This document shows positions 9,021 to 17,253 of a stretch of 64,000 bases of DNA, in pieces; positions within the stretch are counted from its first letter, which is position 1, and each line of letters begins with the position of its first letter. Below the pieces are notes generated by a model. That model ran no database searches. It saw only the letters and a program-made list of their open reading frames with translations, and was not told the origin of the DNA. The stretch comes from Thaumasiovibrio subtropicus (GTDB lineage: Bacteria > Pseudomonadota > Gammaproteobacteria > Enterobacterales > Vibrionaceae), in contig NZ_AP023055.1 in NCBI RefSeq assembly GCF_019703835.1, positions 1,550,001 to 1,614,000 of the forward strand, given 5' to 3'. The position numbers and the translations under genes were made by a program.

Positions 9021-10682
9021 TTATTGAAAACTCTCGGGAAACAGCGATTCCAAAGAGGGGTTAGGCACACGCTCTAACGGCGCGTCTCGCCATGTTTCAA
9101 TCGGGGCGACTCGGTATTCTTGTTGTAATGCGGCTAAGCGCGCTCTGAGCCTTGCCACCTCTTGGTGATACTGGGGATCGTTGATCGCATTATGCATTTC
9201 AGAGGGATCGGTCTCCAAATCATAAAACTCCCAGTCATCGCCCGGGTTGTAGAAGTGGATCAGTTTATAACGACCATCAAACACACCATAATGTCGCGCC
9301 ACATCGTGGAAACCCGGATACTCGTAGTAGTGGTAGTAAAGGGCATCTCGCCAACCGTCTGTCGACGCGGCTTTCCCTTCTATTGAGGCGTCATGTGGTT
9401 CCGCTTCGGTTAGCAATGGTAAAAGAGAGCGACCATGTATCGCCTCTGGCACTGCCATACCCGCCAACTGTAAGAAAGTTGGGGCGTAATCGATATTTTG
9501 CACCAAGGCATCCACCTCGGTACCCGGCGCAATGACACCCGGTAGCTGCATCACTAGCGGGGTGGAGAAAGACTCTTCATACATGAAGCGTTTGTCATAA
9601 AAGCCATGCTCCCCCAAGAAGAACCCTTGGTCCGAGGTATAAACCACCAAGGTGTTTTCCAGCAGATCCGCCTCTTCAAGATAATCCAACACGGCACCGA
9701 CACTTTCATCCACCGCCACTATGGTCGCGAGATAATCTTGCATGTAGCGTTGGTACTTCCACTCTGCCATCTCCACATCGCTCCACGCCGCTTCATTGGC
9801 ATTCATATAGTCATTGCGATCACGATAGGCCGCATCCCATGCCTCACGCTGCTCGTCAGTAAGACGCGCCAATAGATGCGGCCAGATGTCTTCGCGCCAT
9901 TCGTCTTCGCCTTTCGCCACCGTCATTTTTAGATCGTGCCCTTCTTGGGTGTGATGGGCGATAGTCATCGACTGATTGGCGGCGGCTTTTCGCCCCGCAT
10001 AGCTGTCGTGGAAATTGTCGGGAAGTGGGAAGACTACCTCTTCGAACAATTGGGTATGACGTGGCGCAGGCATCCAATTGCGATGCGGCGCTTTATGGTG
10101 CATCAGCAGCGCAAAGGGTTTCGATTTGTCGCGGGTCTCGTCTAACCAAGTTAAGGTCTTCTCGGTGATCAGATCCGTGGTATACCCCATCTCCATCGTC
10201 ACCCCATCGGGCGTGATAAAGTCAGGGTTATAGTACTCACCTTGATCATTCAAAATATCCCAGTGATCGAACTCAAACCCATTCGGGATACGGTTAATGT
10301 GCCATTTCCCGATCATCGCGGTGGTATAGCCATTGCGTTGTAACGTATTCGGCCAGTTTGGCTGTGTACCATCAAAGACTTGGCCATTGAACATAAAGCC
10401 ATTCTCATGACCAAATTTACCCGTTAGCATCGCCGCGCGGCTCGGGCCACAGAGTGAATTCGTGACATAAGAGCGAGTAAACAGCGCACCATTTTGGGCG
10501 ATGCGGTCGATGTTCGGTGTCGGCGCGAGTTGAGAGATAGGATGACCATAGGCACTCAGCGCTTGCACGGCGTGATCATCAGACATGATGTAAAGAATGT
10601 TCGGTTGCGTCGCCTCGGCGTGAACAAAGCCAGAAGTCAGAACTAAGCCACTCAATACACGGGCTAAAAACGTTGGTTTCAT
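9021..10682 (-). CDS. Secreted type I (formylglycine) sulfatase, N-acetylglucosamine-6-sulfatase-like
   Basis: 553 residues with a signal peptide of about 23 residues ending HAEA. The metal-binding MSDDH motif follows, then the sulfatase signature LCGPSRAAMLTGK, whose Cys78 would become formylglycine in a CxPSR motif. The GKWHINR and GFEFDHWDIL...YYNPDF pattern and the late TSDQGFFLGEHGFYDK motif resemble GlcNAc-6-sulfatase-type S1 members. It would remove sulfate esters from a glycan in the periplasm or outside the cell. No maturase gene is in the window, so activation must be encoded elsewhere. AAGGAAAC lies just upstream of the ATG. It sits between the lipoprotein and GH3 genes in one transcription unit. 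Sulfatase activity is well supported; substrate is not. Confidence 0.9.
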   Translation of the reverse strand: MKPTFLARVLSGLVLTSGFVHAEATQPNILYIMSDDHAVQALSAYGHPISQLAPTPNIDRIAQNGALFTRSYVTNSLCGPSRAAMLTGKFGHENGFMFNGQVFDGTQPNWPNTLQRNGYTTAMIGKWHINRIPNGFEFDHWDILNDQGEYYNPDFITPDGVTMEMGYTTDLITEKTLTWLDETRDKSKPFALLMHHKAPHRNWMPAPRHTQLFEEVVFPLPDNFHDSYAGRKAAANQSMTIAHHTQEGHDLKMTVAKGEDEWREDIWPHLLARLTDEQREAWDAAYRDRNDYMNANEAAWSDVEMAEWKYQRYMQDYLATIVAVDESVGAVLDYLEEADLLENTLVVYTSDQGFFLGEHGFYDKRFMYEESFSTPLVMQLPGVIAPGTEVDALVQNIDYAPTFLQLAGMAVPEAIHGRSLLPLLTEAEPHDASIEGKAASTDGWRDALYYHYYEYPGFHDVARHYGVFDGRYKLIHFYNPGDDWEFYDLETDPSEMHNAINDPQYHQEVARLRARLAALQQEYRVAPIETWRDAPLERVPNPSLESLFPESFQ

Positions 10683-10702
10683 GGTGTTTCCTTAAACGGC
10701 AA

Positions 10703-10723
10703 AGCCCGCTATTAAAGCGGGCT
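10703..10723. repeat. Intercistronic 8-bp hairpin between GH3 and sulfatase genes
   Basis: AGCCCGCT pairs perfectly with AGCGGGCT around a 5-base loop in the 51-base gap. There is no strong T-tract, so it could tune relative expression or protect the upstream message rather than end transcription. Confidence 0.45.
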
Positions 10724-10733
10724 GTAGAAAGGA

Positions 10734-13118
10734 TTAATCGATGAGCGTGAAGGTGGCTTTTTGCACCTGATCGGACGCGGTGCCGATAAAGAGATCAAAC
10801 TCGCCTGCTTCGGTTCCCCAACGCATCCCCGCGCGGTAAAACGCTAAGTCTTCTGGGGTTAAGGTGAAGCTAATTGTCTTCGACTCTCCCGATTCAAAGT
10901 GCACTTTCTGGAAACCTTTCAACTCTTTCACTGGACGTGTTATCGACCCCACATGTTGGCGGGTGTAGAGCTGAATCACTTCTTCTCCGGCGTAATCGCC
11001 CACATTGCTGACATTGACACTGACGTGAAGTTCGCCGTCTGGTGTTAATGTCTCGCTGCTCAGCGTTAACTCACCATAATGGAACTCGGTGTAGCTCAGC
11101 CCATGCCCAAAGGCATACAGTGGCGTGTTCGGTGAATCATCATAACGCGACTTATAGTGCTCTTGGCGCTGATTCGGGTTATTCGCATCAAACGGGCGAC
11201 CGGTATTTTTCTGGTTGTAGAAAATTGGCACCTGACCCACTGAGCGTGGGAAGGTCATCGGAAGCTTGCCCGATGGCGAGTAGTCACCAGAAAGCACATC
11301 GGCAATCGCGTGACCGCCCATGGTGCCCGGATACCAAGCGTGCAAAATGGCATCGACGTTTTCATCCGCCCAACGCAGATCGTTAGGGCGACCACTCATC
11401 ACTACCAATACCATTGGCTTACCAAGCTTCTTAAGCTCTTCCATCACCGCTTGTTGGTTGCCCGGCAAAGTCAGTTCAACACGGCTCGATGCTTCGCCTG
11501 ACATGCGCTGCTCTTCACCCATGACCATCACAATCACATCGGACTTTTTCGCCGCTGAAATCGCCCGCTTCATGTCACGGGCCAATGAACGGTGCCCTTC
11601 TTCAATCCTTGGCACACCAATGCCTTGCGACGCTTCGATGGTCGCCTTGTCATTGATATACGCGTACGTTGCCCCTTGGGCATAGTTGATTTTCACATCA
11701 CGGCCAAAGCGCGCTTTCAACCCTTCAAGCACAGTGACAGGTTGATCTTTACGATCGCCCGCCGCCGCCCAGTTGCCAATCATGTCAAACTTGCTATCAG
11801 CCAATGGACCAATCAAGGCAATGCTATCAATCTCATCCTGTTTTAACGGCAGGGTTTGATTATCGTTTTTCAGTAGTACGAATGACTTACGCGCAACATC
11901 GCGTGCCGCTTCGAGATTGTCCGCATTCAAGATCTCGCGAGCCGCACGCGCTTCATCATTGTATCGATAAGGGTCTTCAAACAAGCCAAGACGCCACTTC
12001 ATTTCCAAAATGGTGCGAACTGACTGATCGATCTTTTCTTCGCTGACTTTACCTTCCGCAACAAGTTCTGCCAGATACCCCGTGTAGAGCTGCCCGACCA
12101 TGTCCATGTCCGCCCCTGCATTGAAGGCGATTTCAGCGGCATGTTTATCGTCGCGAGCATAGCCATGCGGCACCAACTCATTGATCGCGGTGTAATCCGT
12201 CACCACGAAGCCTTCAAAGCCCCACTGATCACGCAACACATCCGTCAGTAGGAACTGACTGCCTGTCGCAGGCACACCATTCAAGTCATTGAAAGCTGTC
12301 ATGAAAGTGGCCACACCCGCATCAACCATGGCTTTAAACGGAGGCATTTGTGTTGTCCACAGTTCGTGCTCCGAGACATCCGTCGTGTGGTAATCACGTC
12401 CGGCTTGCGCCAAGCCATAGCCGACAAAGTGCTTTGCGGTCGCCATCACGGTATCAGTCGCAGCCAGATCATCACCTTGGAAACCTTCCACACGGGCCAC
12501 TGCCATCGCGGTAGATAAGAACACATCTTCCCCCGCCGATTCAGACACACGCCCCCAACGCGGGTCACGCACTAAATCCGCCATCGGCGCGAATGTCCAC
12601 ATAATGCCATCGGCCGCTGCCTCTTTTGCGGCAACTTGCGCACTGAGTTTAGCCGCTTCCAGATCCCAGGTTGCTGCTTCACCGATGGATTGCGGGAAGA
12701 TGGTTTTATGACCATGAATAATGTCATGACCCACAATCAAAGGAATCCCCAGTCGGGTCTCTTCGACGGCTAATTTCTGTAGTGCACGACCAAAATCTGC
12801 ACCATACGCGTTGAAGATAGCCCCAACCTGACCGCTGCGGATCTGCGCTTCATATTCATCATTAATGAAAGGCCCCGTCACATTGCGAAAACCACTCTGT
12901 AAATCGAGTTGACCAATCTTCTCTTTCAGCGTCATCTTGGCGATTAAGCCATCAATGAACGCGTCCATCTCTGCTTTATTGTCTTGCCAATGGGTTTGCG
13001 ATACTGGCGCAGGTGTGCGCTCAACATTTATCGTATCTCGGAACATAGTTGCTGCCGTTGCTGGTAGTGATAAGGAAATGCCCAACGCGATGGCGCTTGG
13101 CAGAAGCTTTTTATTCAT
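10734..13118 (-). CDS. bglX: Periplasmic GH3 beta-glucosidase (BglX-like)
   Basis: 794 residues, with a signal peptide ending near PATAA. The N-terminal GH3 TIM barrel has KHFVGYG and VVTDYTAINEL, whose Asp is the catalytic nucleophile of the family. An alpha/beta sandwich domain follows (MVMGEEQRMSGEASSR; the Glu region supplies the acid/base in many members), and a C-terminal fibronectin-III-like domain ends the protein (VSVNVSNVGDYAGEEVIQLY). Length and order match E. coli BglX. The enzyme releases glucose from beta-linked oligosaccharides in the periplasm; some BglX-type enzymes prefer sophorose, which fits the neighbouring GH94 enzyme. It is first in the minus-strand unit GH3-sulfatase-lipoprotein. 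A strong dyad lies 78 bases upstream. Confidence 0.92.
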   Translation of the reverse strand: MNKKLLPSAIALGISLSLPATAATMFRDTINVERTPAPVSQTHWQDNKAEMDAFIDGLIAKMTLKEKIGQLDLQSGFRNVTGPFINDEYEAQIRSGQVGAIFNAYGADFGRALQKLAVEETRLGIPLIVGHDIIHGHKTIFPQSIGEAATWDLEAAKLSAQVAAKEAAADGIMWTFAPMADLVRDPRWGRVSESAGEDVFLSTAMAVARVEGFQGDDLAATDTVMATAKHFVGYGLAQAGRDYHTTDVSEHELWTTQMPPFKAMVDAGVATFMTAFNDLNGVPATGSQFLLTDVLRDQWGFEGFVVTDYTAINELVPHGYARDDKHAAEIAFNAGADMDMVGQLYTGYLAELVAEGKVSEEKIDQSVRTILEMKWRLGLFEDPYRYNDEARAAREILNADNLEAARDVARKSFVLLKNDNQTLPLKQDEIDSIALIGPLADSKFDMIGNWAAAGDRKDQPVTVLEGLKARFGRDVKINYAQGATYAYINDKATIEASQGIGVPRIEEGHRSLARDMKRAISAAKKSDVIVMVMGEEQRMSGEASSRVELTLPGNQQAVMEELKKLGKPMVLVVMSGRPNDLRWADENVDAILHAWYPGTMGGHAIADVLSGDYSPSGKLPMTFPRSVGQVPIFYNQKNTGRPFDANNPNQRQEHYKSRYDDSPNTPLYAFGHGLSYTEFHYGELTLSSETLTPDGELHVSVNVSNVGDYAGEEVIQLYTRQHVGSITRPVKELKGFQKVHFESGESKTISFTLTPEDLAFYRAGMRWGTEAGEFDLFIGTASDQVQKATFTLID

Positions 13119-13195
13119 CGGAGAAAACCGCCCTTCAGTTTTGCGAATGACCGAGCCCTTTCGAGCTGGAGGTATTATTTATCCAACACCAGCAT

Positions 13196-13217
13196 TTTGT
13201 CGAAACAATTCGACAAA
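13196..13217. promoter_or_regulatory. Operator-like dyad TTTGTCGAA-N4-TTCGACAAA upstream of the GH3 gene
   Basis: Perfect 9-bp arms with a 4-base spacer (ACAA), 78 bases upstream of the GH3 start codon. It is unlike the GAAACGTTTC sites, which suggests that a second regulator controls the GH3-sulfatase-lipoprotein unit. The factor is unknown. Confidence 0.5.
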
Positions 13218-13339
13218 CCAAGATCACTAAATGGCAATTTAAATCGTCGAAAAAACCGCTATTGGGAGAGATATGTGATGATGTATAGAAATGAGGTATG
13301 AATAATTGACCTACTCATACCTTAAAGATGTGAATCGTT

Positions 13340-13428
13340 TTAAATGGCAATTGAAAACCACACCGCCATTTCAAAACCTACGCCGCCTTTTCGAAACCGC
13401 AGAAGCCATTTAAAAAACCGCAAAAGCA
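13340..13428. repeat. Cluster of imperfect GCCATTTNAAAACC repeats
   Basis: In the gap between the GH3 and exonuclease genes, three units follow one another: GCCATTTCAAAACC, GCCTTTTCGAAACC and GCCATTTAAAAAACC, spaced about 20 bases. Inverted copies AAATGGCAATT occur at about 13229 and 13342. The regular spacing suggests a protein-binding array, possibly for the GH3 promoter. No other feature is seen in 13119-13448. Confidence 0.4.
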
Positions 13429-13448
13429 ATGCAGACCTGAAGTAGGGG

Positions 13449-14075
13449 TTATTTGTTGATGCTCGCCAACATCACGGCCACTTTGGCTTTCGGGGTTTTG
13501 GCTATCTTCTTCATCAAAGCGAAGTCAGGATTTTGAATACCATGCTCTGTAGCCAGTTTTTGCAGATGCACGAGCCACAAAGAGGCCGTCACTTCGGCAT
13601 CAGCTAACGCGCGGTGAAACACGCCATCGTTTTCAATATGATGATACCGCACCAGATCACCCAACTTGTGTGACGAGACTTCTTGAGTCAAACGACGAGA
13701 AACGAGCAGCGAACATGCAAACTCCCCCGTATAATCACGCCCCACCGCCGCGAGCTCTGCATCAAGGAAACGTTGATCAAACGAGGCATTGTGCGCCACC
13801 AAATTACTGCCTTGAATGAAGTCTGCAAATGCATCCATCACAACCGCGCACGGCTCCGCATCCACCAGCATGGCATTGGTGATACCTGTATACCCTTCAA
13901 TAAAACTGCTGACACGAAACCCGGGATTCATCAAACGTTGAAAGCGATCAACCACCTCACCGCCTTGCAACTTCACCGCACCAATTTCGATCGCCCTATC
14001 CCCTTGGTTTGGCGAAAGCCCAGTGGTTTCGAAGTCGAGGACAATAACAGAGTCAGCTGGATGAGTGTGTAGCAC
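13449..14075 (-). CDS. DnaQ-like DEDDh 3'-5' exonuclease
   Basis: 208 residues with the DEDDh exonuclease motifs in order: LDFETTG (Asp14, Glu16), LVAHNASFDQRFL, and FHRALADAEVTA, where His and the last Asp complete the two-metal site. It resembles the DNA polymerase III epsilon/PolC-type proofreading domain without polymerase-binding extensions, so it is probably a stand-alone exonuclease acting on DNA or RNA ends. Translation appears to start at GTG (14075), because no in-frame ATG lies nearby. It is monocistronic, with no obvious link to the sugar locus. Family is certain; substrate is not. Confidence 0.88.
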   Translation of the reverse strand: MLHTHPADSVIVLDFETTGLSPNQGDRAIEIGAVKLQGGEVVDRFQRLMNPGFRVSSFIEGYTGITNAMLVDAEPCAVVMDAFADFIQGSNLVAHNASFDQRFLDAELAAVGRDYTGEFACSLLVSRRLTQEVSSHKLGDLVRYHHIENDGVFHRALADAEVTASLWLVHLQKLATEHGIQNPDFALMKKIAKTPKAKVAVMLASINK

Positions 14076-14357
14076 AGTGGTTTCCCATTGAAGTGTTCAG
14101 ATAGCCACGCAAGCGCCCACCCGAACCGAGTTAATTGCAGAGCAAGGAGTGTAACGGATTTGTGCGATAACGCCTATTGCGAATCTGGGAAGATGGTTTG
14201 CGGGTAGGTTTGGTTTGTCAAAGCTAAATCATTCATGCCCCGCAACGTGTTGTGAACCAAAATACGAACATAAATTTTCAGTTACCTTTGACATGCAAAA
14301 AGTAATGAGTAGCAAAAGGTAAGACTTGGACCCAGCCATTTGTTCCTTATGATCAAA

Positions 14358-14561
14358 ATAAGCTATTTATAGGCTCTTCATAACTAACAGTTACAGTTTT
14401 ACGTATATCTACAATCCTATAATAATCTTGGAGCCACGTTCTAGGGAACTTTGCTTGCCTCTGGTGAAATTTCTCCGTTTTTTAAGCTAGAAAACAACCT
14501 AAATCACACAAATTAATTTTATTTAAAATAGCCTATTTATAAGCTTTTTATAAGTTAATTA
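14358..14561. repeat. Imperfect direct repeat pair in the AT-rich leader of the HTH gene
   Basis: A 34-36-base element with the core CTATTTATAGGCTCTTCATAA at about 14358-14393 returns as CTATTTATAAGCTTTTTATAA at about 14528-14561, both upstream of the gene at 14628. They may bind that gene's own HTH protein. The 14076-14627 gap is clearly richer in A/T than its left neighbours and holds no convincing gene. Confidence 0.45.
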
Positions 14562-14627
14562 TATCTTTACTAAAGCTTGAAGTAATTTGCTTCTTATGTA
14601 AAAGTCTAAATAAAACAAGACGTTACA

Positions 14628-16172
14628 ATGGTGTGGATTATGACAAACAAAGAACAGTTAAAGAATAAAGCCAATGCAGTTGAAAAGAAGATAGGCGACA
14701 TAGATAAAAATGTTAGAAAAATTAATAAGTTAGCCCTTAAACAAGCGCTTAACCAGACGCTGAATACCTATGGATTAGAGGGTATGTTGTTTCCTCTAAT
14801 GTTGCAGGATTGCAGACACCCTTTTACACAGGAGGTTATGTTACTTGCAGATGAGTACGGGTTTAAACAGTCTCAGATAGCTGAACTATGTGGTGTTTCC
14901 CAACCGATTGTCTCTGGCTGGAAAAATGGGGAGGGTAGAGTATCCCATGATCATATTGAGAAGCTAACTCGAAGACTCTCTGCAAGGGCTCCGGGCAATG
15001 AGTTTTATGTCTTCGACATAGCGAGTTCCGCTGAGCACGTTCTTTGTGAAGATTGGGAAATTAAAATGCTGGCTAAAAATTTGAGGATAGACGCCAGTCA
15101 GTTAAAGCAGCATCTATGGGAAAACATTCAACAAAAGGTTAGAGAAGAGTTTGAGCAAAGAGATCAAGAGATAAAAGGGCAGCTCGAACAGATCAATGGC
15201 TTTATATCAGAGCTAGAAACTCTAACCCCACGGGTAGAACAAGAGGCAGAAGAAAACCAACGCGAAGAAGAGCGGTACGCGTCTGATGTTGAGACACTGC
15301 TCACCAGTAAGCCTGAATACGCTGCACTAGATGAAGATAGCAAGCAGATTCTATTTGAACGCCAACTGGAGCCGGTGAAGCTGACGAATAGATACAGTAA
15401 ACATCTCGCACGGTTAAATAGACAGGTATCATCATTTTTTGTTCAAGATCAAATCGAGATATCAATAGACGATTTGAGGCAGAAACGGAACGAAAAAACT
15501 AAAGAGCTAGAGTTATTTCAACAAGAAGCCAAACAAAAAGAAGCTGATACCCTTAAGGAAAAAAGCCCGCTTAATAAGTACCAGCATGATGAAAATTCTC
15601 TGATTATATCAAAGGACGTTCTCGACTTTACCGTTGGCGTGGATGAAATAGAAAGCTTAAGCTCTCGCCTATTCGAACAAAAGCATTGTTATCAGTTCTC
15701 TATACCCGTTAGAAACTCGAATTACTGGGGAAGTGAACTTAAGACAAGAAGTGTCGATGCCAGCTTTACTGAATTATTTAGCCAATATGCGAAAGACCTT
15801 AAATTTAGCTATGTTGAAGAAAGGGTTCAGGTTTGCGGGAAATTCTTATTTAATCATCGGAAAGTCCCTAATAATGAAAATTTATGCGAATTTTCTCAGG
15901 GGGAGCACCAGCCGATTTGTGCCTCTGGTGAGCATAAAGATTTTGGTTCAACATTTGATTTATTCCGTTTGCACTCAAACAAACTTGCTTTAGTCGAAGG
16001 GAGATTCGACCGCCACAATGAAAGATGCTTCTATAAGCTAACTCACTTTACTCACCTAGATGATCTCATAGCACATTTAGAGCCGAAAATTGACAAGTCG
16101 GCAGTGGAAGAGTGGACCACAGAGTTAATGAAAATGGGCTACACATTAAACACTGTGCGCATGATTTACTAA
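14628..16172 (+). CDS. Uncharacterised HTH and coiled-coil protein upstream of an NYN nuclease gene
   Basis: 514 residues. Residues about 76-117 form a Cro/C1-like helix-turn-helix (SQIAELCGVSQPIVSGWKNG). Residues about 155-225 and 275-330 are charged, Glu/Lys/Gln-rich coiled coils. The last 180 residues form a globular domain I do not recognise, with several Cys, His and Trp residues (QVCGKFLFNHRKV, SGEHKDFGSTFDLF). No signal or membrane segment is visible. The gene ends 11 bases before the NYN reading frame, so the two were probably co-transcribed. An ATG at 14640 is an alternative start. A/T-rich composition compared with flanking genes suggests horizontal transfer. A role in sensing or regulating RNA cleavage, or in phage defence, is only inference from the partner gene. 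Confidence 0.7.
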   Translation: MVWIMTNKEQLKNKANAVEKKIGDIDKNVRKINKLALKQALNQTLNTYGLEGMLFPLMLQDCRHPFTQEVMLLADEYGFKQSQIAELCGVSQPIVSGWKNGEGRVSHDHIEKLTRRLSARAPGNEFYVFDIASSAEHVLCEDWEIKMLAKNLRIDASQLKQHLWENIQQKVREEFEQRDQEIKGQLEQINGFISELETLTPRVEQEAEENQREEERYASDVETLLTSKPEYAALDEDSKQILFERQLEPVKLTNRYSKHLARLNRQVSSFFVQDQIEISIDDLRQKRNEKTKELELFQQEAKQKEADTLKEKSPLNKYQHDENSLIISKDVLDFTVGVDEIESLSSRLFEQKHCYQFSIPVRNSNYWGSELKTRSVDASFTELFSQYAKDLKFSYVEERVQVCGKFLFNHRKVPNNENLCEFSQGEHQPICASGEHKDFGSTFDLFRLHSNKLALVEGRFDRHNERCFYKLTHFTHLDDLIAHLEPKIDKSAVEEWTTELMKMGYTLNTVRMIY

Positions 16173-16183
16173 AGGATTAGAGC

Positions 16184-16953
16184 ATCGACAAAAATCTGAA
16201 TTTCGCGATTCTCGTTGACGGAGAAAACGCACACCCTAAAAAGTACGATGAGGTGCTCAATGAAGTGAGCAGTAAAGGTAGCATTGCAATCAAATGGGTT
16301 TATGCCAATTGGACATTGCCGAATCATAAAGGCTGGAAAGAGATCATGTTGGAAACGGGGTCTGCTCCCAAGCAGCAGTTTCACATTGCCAAAGATGCAG
16401 CTGATCATGCACTGATTATGGATGCCATAGAGCTTATTTGCACCAACGACCGGATTAACGCCTTCTGTATAGTGAGTAGCGATGGAGGGTTTGCTGGGCT
16501 TGCTCATCGAATTCGCGAGAAAGGTTTGCATGTTATGGCTATCGGTCGCTCAAATACCCCTGTTCACTTCAGAAATGCCTGCCATGATTTTATTTATGTG
16601 GAAAACCTCGCTCAGGATAACAGTGAGGAGAGTTTCAACGACGGATATGAAGACTCGGCATTAGATGAACTGCTGCTCAAAGCTTTTGGGCAATTGTGTG
16701 GAGATGAAAGCAGTGTTTACCTTGGTGACTTAGGAGCAATTTCGCTTTTCTGATTCAAAAGGGGCAAGAATTTTACTTCACTAAAAGTGACCTCACCAAC
16801 GCAAATTGGTGGGACAAAATTACAGAAGGGACCGAAGTAACTTTTAACAGAACCTTGCGCCAGCAAGGGAAGTCGCCGACTGTTACAAATGTTAAGGTCA
16901 GTATGCATAGATCCAGGCTGGCCATTAGATTACGAGGCTCTAAAAGCCATTAG
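16184..16953 (+). pseudogene. Decayed NYN-domain (LabA/PIN-like) ribonuclease with frameshifted C terminus
   Basis: The frame encodes an NYN fold: AILVDGENA with the first acidic residue, KDAADHALIMDA, and IVSSDGGFAGLAHRI. Family members are metal-dependent RNases of LabA/DUF88 type. AAGGA is placed ideally for a start at 16184, but that codon is ATC; the first accepted start downstream is GTG at 16253, which would drop the catalytic VDGEN strand. The frame then begins an OST-HTH-like domain (LLLKAFGQLC...VYLGDLGAI) and stops at 16751. After a -1 shift near the TTTT run at 16746-16749 it stays open to 16953, encoding a cold-shock-like tail (GQEFYFTKSDL...GTEVTFNR...VTNVKV). Pieces of both domains seem missing at the junction. 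I judge it a pseudogene; sequencing error or atypical initiation remain possible. Confidence 0.65.
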
Positions 16954-17253
16954 CTCAAGCTTTGAGGCCTTATTTTGTGACCATTTTTACAGCATATAAG
17001 ATTCTGGTAAATCTTACATTCTACCTGCACATGACTAAAAAACTGACAAGTGTCGTGTTTCCCTCCTAGATGATGGGAATGCTAACGGTAAAGGGTTAGT
17101 GAATTTGGTGTGCTATTTGTAGGCAACTCGCGTGATTTGGAATAGAAAAACTATCTGAAAGAGAAGGGGCTTTATCTCGTCGTAACACGGAAATGTCCAA
17201 AATCACAGAAACACGTACCCCACCTCCCTCAACCAAGCGACTCACCCTATCCC
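16954..17253. other. Intergenic stretch without a recognisable gene
   Basis: These 300 bases follow the NYN remnant and precede the 3' end of the pseudouridine synthase gene. I see no convincing reading frame, hairpin terminator or repeat. Confidence 0.5.
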
